This document shows, piece by piece, positions 1 to 5,537 of a stretch of 5,695 bases of DNA. Both the position numbers and the translations under genes were made by a program. The notes under the pieces were generated by a model. It was not told the DNA's origin. It ran no database searches and saw nothing but the letters and a program-made list of their open reading frames with translations. Every line of letters starts with the position of its first letter. Position 1 is the stretch's first letter. This DNA comes from Lentimicrobiaceae bacterium (GTDB taxonomy: Bacteria > Bacteroidota > Bacteroidia > Bacteroidales > WCHB1-69): the NCBI GenBank assembly GCA_009776395.1, contig WRNX01000075.1, forward strand, positions 1 through 5,695, in the 5' to 3' direction.

Positions 1-459
1 ATTGTACAACAAGTTAAAGGAGCCACTTTTGGGTTGGGAGGAAAAATGAGTATCTATCTGAATAATTATTTTAGAATGGGCGGGGAAGGATATTTTTCAA
101 CCTGCACATACGGAGTTCTAAAAAACAGTTGCAGAATTGGCTGGGGCGGCATCACTTTCGACGCACTATGTCTCGTAAAAAAATGGACACCGTTTATGGG
201 AGTAACTGTTGGAGGAGGCAGTGCTTCGCATCTCATTATGCTTGGATATAAAGAAATTACACTTTCCGAATTACCTGCAATATTTTTAAAACGAGCACTT
301 GTAATTGTAAGTCCTTCAATGGGTGTTGAATATTTTGCCACCAATAGAATAAGCCTTTTATGTAAAGTAGATTATATGCTCAACGTTTATAAAAATGAAA
401 AATCTTATCCGCAAGGGGTGCGATTTTATTTAGGTTTGCATTTTTATCAAAAAAAATAA
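1..459 (+). CDS. C-terminal part of a probable outer-membrane beta-barrel protein (5' end outside window)
   Basis: The frame is open from the first base to a TAA at 457-459, giving 152 residues with no stop upstream. The gene therefore starts outside the window, and the internal TTG at 34 and ATG at 46 are not convincing starts. The visible part alternates short, aromatic- and glycine-rich amphipathic segments (for example GGKMSIYLNNYFRMGGEGY, then GWGGITFDALCLV, then GVEYF) with polar turns. It ends in RFYLGLHFYQKK, a strand like the closing strand of outer-membrane beta-barrels. There are no long hydrophobic helices. The overall pattern recalls small Bacteroidetes outer-membrane proteins of unknown function. 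What I see is the strand pattern and the C-terminal strand; membrane location is inferred and no specific family is assigned. The next gene downstream is convergent, so this one is not in an operon with anything visible here. Confidence 0.6.
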   Translation: MVQQVKGATFGLGGKMSIYLNNYFRMGGEGYFSTCTYGVLKNSCRIGWGGITFDALCLVKKWTPFMGVTVGGGSASHLIMLGYKEITLSELPAIFLKRALVIVSPSMGVEYFATNRISLLCKVDYMLNVYKNEKSYPQGVRFYLGLHFYQKK

Positions 460-495
460 TCTATAAAGGTGAACAACCATTATTGTTTTTTTACT

Positions 496-520
496 TGTTT
501 AATAATATTTTAATTAAACA
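496..520. repeat. 8-bp AT-rich inverted repeat after the first gene
   Basis: TGTTTAAT (496-503) and ATTAAACA (513-520) are perfect reverse complements around a 9-base loop. The repeat lies 37 bases after the stop of the first gene and shortly before a long T-rich tract. It could help end that transcript, but the stem has a single G:C pair and the T-run is not immediately adjacent, so the role is uncertain. Confidence 0.3.
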
Positions 521-632
521 TTTGAATTCTTCATCGTTTTTATTTTTTCTTTTTTTTTATTAGGCATCTTTTTATTTTGCGGCAGCAAAAATAGAGTAAC
601 ACCATAGTATCTAATGAAAATTTTTCACAAAT

Positions 633-665
633 TAGTCCAAATACAAGGAGTTCGGACTATTTTTT
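633..665 (+). terminator. Rho-independent terminator, plus strand
   Basis: TAGTCC (633-638) pairs with GGACTA (654-659). Two further A:T pairs (639-640 with 651-652) are possible across a bulged C, leaving a loop of about ten bases. The stem is followed directly by six T (660-665). The opposite strand has no T-run after the stem, so it works only for rightward transcription. It lies about 175 bases after the first gene, an unusually long trailer, so it may instead end an unrecognised small RNA. Confidence 0.55.
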
Positions 666-748
666 GGAGAGGGGAAGGTTTTGATAATCGGAAATAATAA
701 AACTACAAGAAAAATGTTAATTTGTTAAAATTGATGATTGCCATATGC

Positions 749-773
749 AAAAATATCGAAAGCTGACACTTTC
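749..773 (-). terminator. Possible weak terminator of the iron-sulfur gene
   Basis: On the minus strand, GAAAG and CTTTC (773-769 and 762-758) form a five-pair stem around a six-base loop. After GATA it is followed by five T (complement of 749-753). The stem begins in the last base of the stop codon. The pairing is short and the T-run is four bases away, so this is only a candidate. Confidence 0.3.
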
Positions 774-1375
774 TACAATATAATAAAGAAAAGGGCTTGG
801 GTGGGGCAAATTTCACAAAGCAATTCATTTACATTATTTATGCTTTCAACAGGTAAAATCACCTGCATATTAAATCCTCTCTCTTTAAATGTAAAACCGT
901 CATGGCTATTATAAACGCACAACCCACAACGGATACACTTGTTAACATCAAACCAAAGATTATCTTTTATATGTTGAGATTGTGTTTTTTTTATTGCAGA
1001 ATATCTTTGAAATGTATTCCATTTGGCGTGATAGGCGAGAGCATATTTCCTTAACTTGCAATTTTCCGGTTTGCACGGTGGACGACACACAGCGATATGG
1101 TCGCTTAATAATAATTCTAACGATTGTTTCTGCAACTCTCTAACTTCATCGCTCTCAGTATCAATATTCATTCCATTCGTAATTAAAGTATCACACGAAG
1201 GAATGAATTGCCCAGTATTACAATCTTTCACCACACAAACCATGCATGATGCTTGATGTTTGAGACCCTTGGCATAACAAAGCGTGGGTATTTCAATGCC
1301 ATTACGCTGTGCAACTTCAATAAGTTTTTCACTTTCTAAGGTCTCATATTCTTTGTTATTGATTTTGATTTTCAT
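773..1375 (-). CDS. NuoG/HoxU-like iron-sulfur protein (2Fe-2S plus two cluster-binding motifs)
   Basis: This 200-residue soluble electron-transfer protein matches the N-terminal part of complex I subunit NuoG and the whole of HoxU-type diaphorase subunits. A [2Fe-2S] ferredoxin fold fills about residues 1-75, with ligands C33, C44, C47 and C61 (LCYAKGLKHQASCMVC, then PSC). A His/Cys cluster motif follows: H93, C97, C101, C106. A NuoG N4-like site is formed by C147, C150 and C153, with C190 of CEICPTQAL as the distant fourth ligand. Canonical NuoG has H-x3-C-x2-C-x5-C at the second site; here it is H-x3-C-x3-C-x4-C. No molybdopterin-like domain follows; the protein ends ten residues after C190. 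No NuoE/NuoF, hydrogenase or dehydrogenase partner is visible, so the redox partner is unknown. The start ATG (1375) begins exactly at the ferredoxin fold. It is divergent from the ABC permease gene across a 202-bp region. Confidence 0.85.
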   Translation of the reverse strand: MKIKINNKEYETLESEKLIEVAQRNGIEIPTLCYAKGLKHQASCMVCVVKDCNTGQFIPSCDTLITNGMNIDTESDEVRELQKQSLELLLSDHIAVCRPPCKPENCKLRKYALAYHAKWNTFQRYSAIKKTQSQHIKDNLWFDVNKCIRCGLCVYNSHDGFTFKERGFNMQVILPVESINNVNELLCEICPTQALFFIIL

Positions 1376-1444
1376 CTTACATCTTCATTACTTATGTCAA
1401 TAGCATTTTTGTTTGCAAATTAATATAAAAAAAATTATATTTTT

Positions 1445-1486
1445 GTTTTCAGTTATATATTTCAAAAGTACTATATAACTGAAAAC
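1445..1486. repeat. Perfect 15-bp inverted repeat in the divergent intergenic region (candidate operator)
   Basis: GTTTTCAGTTATATA (1445-1459) and TATATAACTGAAAAC (1472-1486) are exact reverse complements around a 12-base loop. The element sits between the divergently transcribed iron-sulfur gene (start 1375, 70 bases away) and permease gene (start 1578, 92 bases away). It has no adjoining T-run on the plus strand and only a delayed T-rich stretch on the minus strand, so a terminator is unlikely. Its position over a putative minus-strand promoter suggests a dimeric regulator site or an RNA leader hairpin. The repeat is seen directly; the role is inferred. Confidence 0.6.
1463..1470 (-). promoter_or_regulatory. 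Putative -7 box TACTTTTG for the iron-sulfur gene
   Basis: Read on the minus strand, these bases are TACTTTTG, an exact match to the Bacteroidetes -7 consensus TAnnTTTG. They lie within the loop of the inverted repeat. Transcription from here would give a leader of roughly 80 bases before the ATG at 1375. No clear TTTG -33 element sits 19-21 bases upstream (only T-rich sequence), so the call rests on the -7 match and position. Confidence 0.35.
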
Positions 1487-1514
1487 GCTTAGAAAATGGA
1501 TAAGTAACTATTTT

Positions 1515-1546
1515 TTTGAGAAATATGCAGGTATTATTATTATTTG
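1515..1546 (+). promoter_or_regulatory. Possible Bacteroidetes-type promoter of the ABC permease
   Basis: A TTTG (1515-1518) at the end of a T-run is followed, after 19 bases, by TATTATTTG (1538-1546). This resembles TAnnTTTG with one extra base between the two halves. The distance to the permease ATG is 31 bases, a plausible leader. The imperfect -7 element keeps confidence low. Confidence 0.3.
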
Positions 1547-1577
1547 AATAGTGAAGACAAATTAACAGAAAACCAAC

Positions 1578-3356
1578 ATGAAGTTCCAAAGCCTGATTTT
1601 CAGAAACATTTCCCGATACAAACCTTTCTACCGCCTTATTGCCATAGCTGTAGTAGTAGCAGTAGCCGTTATCACAGGAAGTCTTGCCGTGGGAGATTCT
1701 GTACGAAATACATTAAGAAAAAGAGTAGAGGAACGTTTGGGTAAAACAGAAACCATTATCTTTTCACGGTATTCCTATTTGGATGATACAATTATAGAAG
1801 AAATGGATGCACGTGGCGTTTTGTTATCCAACGGATTCGTTTCCATTTCAGGCAAACTTATTCCTGTAACGGTATGGGGAATGGACAACTTGGAAATAGA
1901 GCAAGGAAAAACAAAAATTAACACCGCACTATATAACGAAATAAAATCTTTGCAACCCAAAGAAATAGTGTTGCGCTTGCCTGCTTCAGGAATGATCCCC
2001 TTAGGAACAATGTTTGTAACAGACACCTATACTACAAGTTTGAGATTAGAATTAGAATCTGTAATTTCTGTTGAACAAGGCGGAAACCTTAATCTAAAAA
2101 ACGAACAGACCATCCCTTTCAATATCTTTGTGAATAGAGAAGAATTATCTGAAAACTTGAATATTAAAGGAAAAATCAATCTTATTCTATCAAACCATAT
2201 CATTTCAATAGATGAATTTGCATCTTCATGGAATTACACTATGTCGGAATTGAACGTAAAAACTGAAAATCAAACCACTACCGTAACTTCCAATCGCATC
2301 TTCATCCAGGAAAAAATAGTAGAAACTCTTTGCCAACAATACCCTGAATCTAACCGAATTTTTAACTATCTATCCAATTCTCTCCATTCTCCATTCTCCA
2401 TTCTCCATTCTCCATTCAATCTCCCCTATTCTTTCATTACCGCCGTGGATTTCTATAAAGGAGAAAAATTGCATCCCGCTGACATTATCCTTTCTGATTA
2501 TGCTGCTAAAAGATTGAATGTTAAATTGAATGATTCTGTGTCTGTCTCTTATTTTGTTTCACGACAATTCAAAACCTTAGTAGAAGATTCAGTTCTTCTT
2601 AAAGTTGTCAAAATAGTACCCATAGAAGATTTACAGTCTAATAAAAACTTAACAGCAGATTTTCCGGGTTTATCAAATGTAGAGCGATGCACAGACTGGA
2701 ATAGCGATCTGCCCATCAATATGAGTTTAATAACTAAGGAAGATGAAGATTATTGGGAAAAATACAAAAATACGCCCAAAGCCATAGTATCGTATTCTAC
2801 CTTTGCACCTCGCTGGAAAAATGCTTTTGGTAGCGCCACCGCTTTGCAAATTGAAGATACTGACCTTTTACAAAAATTAACATTTGAAATGTTTGATATT
2901 CAGATAATATATCCACACGAAGCAGGAATAGTCGCTGCAAAATCGGGAGTAGATTTTTCAACTCTTTTTCTGTTTCTCGGTTTTTTCATTATCATTTCGG
3001 CGCTCATGTTAATGCTGGTTCCTTTGTCTGAAATGCTTTTTCACAGAAAAAATGAAATAGTTCTTTTAAAAGCCATAGGATTTCCAAACAAAAGAATAGT
3101 AAAATTACTTTGGCATGAATCCATTCCTGTAGTATGTTTTTCTGCCATAATGGGTGTAATTTCTGGATTGGCATACACTTTTTTGGTATTATTTTTATTG
3201 GGTAATGTTTGGAAAGGCGCCACACATACAGAAGGCTTTAGCATTTATCCAAATTTTACAACTATTGCAATGGGAATGATTTCAGGAATTGTTTTTTCAT
3301 TGCTTATTTTGTATTTTCGTATTAGAAGAATAAAGAATGACGTTTTTTTCGGTTAA
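1578..3356 (+). CDS. ABC transporter permease, FtsX/MacB type, four membrane helices
   Basis: This 592-residue inner-membrane permease would form the channel or lever of an ABC system driven by the ATPase at 4749. The start MKFQSLIFRN, followed by a hydrophobic helix (about 18-38) and VGDSVRNTLRKR, is typical of this permease group. Residues 40-455 form a large extracytoplasmic domain. Three helices follow (about 460-486, 513-543, 561-581). Between the first two lies the FtsX-type cytoplasmic coupling segment FHRKNEIVLLKAIGFPNKRI (488-507). Stretches such as LTADFPGLSNVERCTDW, DEDYWEKYKNTPKAIVS and NLPYSFITAVD recall, from memory, very long permeases of planctomycetes and relatives. Those continue well past the fourth helix, whereas this one stops directly after it. 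Residues 268-280 are encoded by a heptanucleotide tandem repeat that could shift the frame. There is no clear ribosome-binding site. The substrate cannot be inferred. Confidence 0.9.
   Translation: MKFQSLIFRNISRYKPFYRLIAIAVVVAVAVITGSLAVGDSVRNTLRKRVEERLGKTETIIFSRYSYLDDTIIEEMDARGVLLSNGFVSISGKLIPVTVWGMDNLEIEQGKTKINTALYNEIKSLQPKEIVLRLPASGMIPLGTMFVTDTYTTSLRLELESVISVEQGGNLNLKNEQTIPFNIFVNREELSENLNIKGKINLILSNHIISIDEFASSWNYTMSELNVKTENQTTTVTSNRIFIQEKIVETLCQQYPESNRIFNYLSNSLHSPFSILHSPFNLPYSFITAVDFYKGEKLHPADIILSDYAAKRLNVKLNDSVSVSYFVSRQFKTLVEDSVLLKVVKIVPIEDLQSNKNLTADFPGLSNVERCTDWNSDLPINMSLITKEDEDYWEKYKNTPKAIVSYSTFAPRWKNAFGSATALQIEDTDLLQKLTFEMFDIQIIYPHEAGIVAAKSGVDFSTLFLFLGFFIIISALMLMLVPLSEMLFHRKNEIVLLKAIGFPNKRIVKLLWHESIPVVCFSAIMGVISGLAYTFLVLFLLGNVWKGATHTEGFSIYPNFTTIAMGMISGIVFSLLILYFRIRRIKNDVFFG
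2381..2417 (+). repeat. Heptanucleotide tandem repeat (TCTCCAT x5) inside the permease gene
   Basis: Five exact head-to-tail copies of TCTCCAT run from 2381 to 2415, followed by a further TC. In the present frame they encode a seven-residue period, LHSPFSI then LHSPFNL (from residue 269). Because 7 is not divisible by 3, only changes of three units keep the frame. Loss of one unit gives a TGA at 2515-2517; gain of one gives a TAA at 2456-2458. The repeat lies in the extracytoplasmic domain, in what looks like an expanded linker before LPYSFITAVD. Confidence 0.9.
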
Positions 3357-3401
3357 CTCTGTGGCCTTTCATGGTGCGAAAATATGATTCTGTAAACTCT
3401 T

Positions 3402-3439
3402 AAATAACAAATTTCCATTTATTTAAAAATTTGTTATTT
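3402..3439. terminator. Perfect 13-bp AT-rich inverted repeat after the permease gene (possible terminator)
   Basis: AAATAACAAATTT (3402-3414) and AAATTTGTTATTT (3427-3439) are exact reverse complements around a 12-base loop. The element starts 45 bases after the permease stop. It is followed by TACTTTTTTAT, so a T-rich tail exists, but the stem has only two G:C pairs. It could end or attenuate permease transcription, or act as a regulator site for the lipoprotein-ATPase pair downstream. Confidence 0.4.
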
Positions 3440-3520
3440 TACTTTTTTATACATAAAAATTTGTGGATAAAAACATTTTTTTCCGTATAACGTTTCTCTT
3501 TATAATTTTTTCTGCAAAGA

Positions 3521-4723
3521 ATGCAAAAAGTTTTTCAAAAAAACGAAACCAATATGAAACAGATTATCAAAATGGTCGAAGATAAAAATAGATTTTTTTT
3601 CTTTCTCTTAACTTTCTTTATTATAGCTGCGTGCAATCACAAATCAAACCATACTGATAAAAATAGAGACAACTGGCCCATTTTTCGGGGCAACCCTTCT
3701 CTTACCGGTTATTCAGATATATCTCTACCTGAAAATCCTAAACTATTGTGGACGTTCAAAAGCGATTCTTATACCAAATCTTCGCCCATTGTGTATAATC
3801 GTGTGGTGTATTGGAGCAATCGGCGCGGAGAAATTTATGGCATAAATATGGAAGGAGAACAATTATTTGATTACAACATGGAAACCGCAGTAGATGGAAC
3901 CCCAATGATTTACGATTCAATACTCTATATTGGAAGAATAGACGGCAAACTATGGGCAATATCTGTAACAATACAAGACACCTTATGGAGTTTTGAAACC
4001 TGGGGACAAATTATGGCATCCCCCAATCGTTTGAACTATGAAGGAAGAGAAGCTATCATTGTGGGGAGTTACGATAATAATGTGTATTGTATTGACAGTA
4101 AAAATGGAACAGAGATCAGTCGTTTTGAATCGGGATTCTACATTAACGGCGCGGTGGCGCAAAGCAACAACTTTATTGTTTTTGGCGGATGCGACGGTTG
4201 GATCAGAGTAGTAGATTGTATTTCAGGCGTGCAAACAGACTCGTTAGATGTAAAAATTTATATTCCCGCTTCTCCTGCCATTAGAGATAATTGGTGTTAT
4301 ATCGCCGATTATTCAGGTAATGTTTATGAATTAGAGTTAGATAAAGGGAAAATTAGCTCCTCCAAAAAAATCTTGGAATCGAAAGATGAAAACAGTAATT
4401 TCGTTTCCGTTCCGGCTGTTTCCAACAAAATGGTTTTTGTGGTTTCCGATGACAGATATATTTACGCCATTAATCGCAAAGATGGATCTATGGCATGGAA
4501 ATATCTATTGAAAGGAGATACCGGTGAAAGTTCGCCCGTGATTTGTAAAGATAAATTATTAGTATGCACAAAAACCGGCATTGTTTCCATACACGATTCT
4601 AAAACCGGAAATTTACTTTGGGAATACGATACCGGCGAACAAATTATGGCTTCCCCCGCTGTTATAAAAGGATATTTTTTTATTCTGACACAGAAGGGAA
4701 CATTGTTTTGCTTTGGTTCTTAA
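3521..4723 (+). CDS. BamB-like (PQQ-type) beta-propeller lipoprotein
   Basis: This is a predicted lipoprotein that folds as an extracytoplasmic beta-propeller. The longest frame has 400 residues. A hydrophobic segment FFFFLLTFFII ends in a lipobox with the acylated cysteine at C38 (IAAC). ATG at 3554 (residue 12) gives a more usual signal-peptide length and is my preferred true start. After NWPIFRGNPSLTG (51-63) I count eight repeats of the PQQ/BamB type, including IVGSYDNNVYCIDSKNG, VFGGCDGWIRVVD, VVSDDRYIYAINRKDG and a closing TQKGTLFCFG, so an eight-bladed propeller is likely. Such propellers generally act as binding scaffolds; nothing shows that PQQ itself is bound. The gene lies between the permease and ATPase genes and is probably cotranscribed with the ATPase 25 bp downstream. 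I infer it is an accessory component of that ABC system, not the housekeeping BamB. Confidence 0.87.
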   Translation: MQKVFQKNETNMKQIIKMVEDKNRFFFFLLTFFIIAACNHKSNHTDKNRDNWPIFRGNPSLTGYSDISLPENPKLLWTFKSDSYTKSSPIVYNRVVYWSNRRGEIYGINMEGEQLFDYNMETAVDGTPMIYDSILYIGRIDGKLWAISVTIQDTLWSFETWGQIMASPNRLNYEGREAIIVGSYDNNVYCIDSKNGTEISRFESGFYINGAVAQSNNFIVFGGCDGWIRVVDCISGVQTDSLDVKIYIPASPAIRDNWCYIADYSGNVYELELDKGKISSSKKILESKDENSNFVSVPAVSNKMVFVVSDDRYIYAINRKDGSMAWKYLLKGDTGESSPVICKDKLLVCTKTGIVSIHDSKTGNLLWEYDTGEQIMASPAVIKGYFFILTQKGTLFCFGS

Positions 4724-4748
4724 ACACAAAAACTCCTAATTTGAAACT

Positions 4749-5447
4749 ATGATACATGTAACCGAAATCACAAAAAAATTTACAGATGGAAAAAACTCAT
4801 TCAATCATGTATTGCGTGGAATAAATTTGAGCATCAAAAAAGGCGATTTCATTGCTATTAAAGGTGCATCAGGATCAGGAAAAACTACTTTGCTTTCCAT
4901 TCTGGGAACATTACTGCAACCCGATGAAGGAAGTTATGTATTAGATGGCATAGAAATGAACAAGTTGGGTGTAGATTATGCGCTCATTCGTAACCAAAAA
5001 ATAGGATTTGTTTTTCAAGACCACCGTTTGATGCCGCAACTTACTGCATTGGAAAACATACTGTTGCCCACGCTTGCTTTTCAAAACAAAACCGAAGAGG
5101 AACAACTGAATTATGCCAAACAATTGATGAAATTGATAGATATTACCTCTATTTCCGGTCAATATCCTGATACGCTTTCTGGAGGAGAAGCCTGCCGTGT
5201 ATCTTTGTGTCGTGCATTGATTATGAAACCTTTGCTTCTTTTGGCAGATGAACCCACCGGGCAATTAGATGCAGAAAACGCCCGCAATGTAGCGCTACTA
5301 TTGGCAAAAGTTAATCGTGAATTGGGAACAACTATTGTTATGGTTACACACTCTGAAGAAACAGCATCGGTTGCACACAAAGTTTTTTTGTTAAAAGATG
5401 GGGTTTTATTATGTTGTAAAAAATATGTGATGACAAGCACAAATTGA
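4749..5447 (+). CDS. ABC transporter ATP-binding protein, LolD/MacB type
   Basis: This 232-residue cytoplasmic ATPase has the full length and motif set of the LolD/MacB/FtsE group. Walker A is GASGSGKT (39-46), the Q-loop glutamine is Q90 in FVFQDHRLMPQLTALENILLP, the signature is LSGGE (143-147), Walker B is LLLLADEP (162-169) with catalytic E168, the D-loop is GQLD (171-174) and the switch histidine is H201 (VTHSEE). Two small departures are visible: LSGGEACR where LSGGEQQR is usual, and GQLD where GNLD is usual. Neither removes a catalytic residue, so it should be active as a dimer. It begins 25 bp after the lipoprotein stop, which indicates cotranscription. The only permease in the window, at 1578, is the natural partner because LolD/MacB-type ATPases work with FtsX-like permeases. 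The transported substrate is unknown. Confidence 0.93.
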   Translation: MIHVTEITKKFTDGKNSFNHVLRGINLSIKKGDFIAIKGASGSGKTTLLSILGTLLQPDEGSYVLDGIEMNKLGVDYALIRNQKIGFVFQDHRLMPQLTALENILLPTLAFQNKTEEEQLNYAKQLMKLIDITSISGQYPDTLSGGEACRVSLCRALIMKPLLLLADEPTGQLDAENARNVALLLAKVNRELGTTIVMVTHSEETASVAHKVFLLKDGVLLCCKKYVMTSTN

Positions 5448-5489
5448 AATAATTTTTCATAACAAAAAAGAGAAATATTATAAAAAAAT

Positions 5490-5497
5490 TACTTTTG
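5490..5497 (+). promoter_or_regulatory. Putative -7 box TACTTTTG of lysS
   Basis: TACTTTTG matches TAnnTTTG exactly and is the same octamer found on the minus strand within the inverted-repeat loop at 1463-1470. It lies 40 bases before the lysS ATG. No TTG-type -33 element is visible at the expected distance; that region is A-rich. No terminator hairpin was found between the ATPase stop and this box, so lysS could also receive read-through. Confidence 0.35.
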
Positions 5498-5537
5498 CCA
5501 ACTATAATTAACAAAAAAACCAAACTATTATTTAATT

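Larger units (their letters stand above)
460..772. other. AT-rich non-coding stretch between convergent genes
   Basis: These 313 bases hold no credible coding frame. They contain a weak 8-bp inverted repeat (496-520), a very T-rich stretch with a run of nine T (about 536-561), a small hairpin-forming TTTTGC/GCAAAA pair (575-590) and the terminator-like hairpin at 633-665. The last bases form the possible terminator of the minus-strand iron-sulfur gene. Nothing else was recognised. Confidence 0.6.

Noticed and set aside
66..344. Minus-strand frame of 92 codons
   Set aside because: It lies wholly within the beta-barrel-like gene and shows no recognisable domain.
34..459. A complete 141-residue gene starting at TTG 34
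   Set aside because: The frame is open to the window edge with beta-barrel-like sequence before the TTG, so this is the tail of a longer gene.
536..561. T-rich tract as a phase-variable homopolymer
   Set aside because: It is interrupted by A and C, and no gene start or clear promoter lies close to it, so no switching role is supported.
1056..1256. Plus-strand frame of 66 codons
   Set aside because: It is antisense to the cysteine-rich iron-sulfur gene, whose motifs clearly identify the coding strand.
1544..1744. Plus-strand frame of 66 codons overlapping the permease start
   Set aside because: Its serine- and arginine-rich translation comes from reading the first permease helix out of frame.
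2381..2417. CRISPR-like array
   Set aside because: The units are contiguous 7-mers without spacers, inside a coding gene.
3004..3244. Minus-strand frames opposite the permease C-terminus
   Set aside because: They are antisense to the conserved FtsX-type helices and have no domain features of their own.
1578..3356. Permease as a frameshifted pseudogene because of the repeat
   Set aside because: The frame is open on both sides of the repeat, and the downstream coupling segment and helices are intact, so the present allele is full length.
4941..5440. Minus-strand frames of 107 and 93 codons
   Set aside because: Both are opposite the ABC ATPase, whose complete motif set fixes the coding strand.
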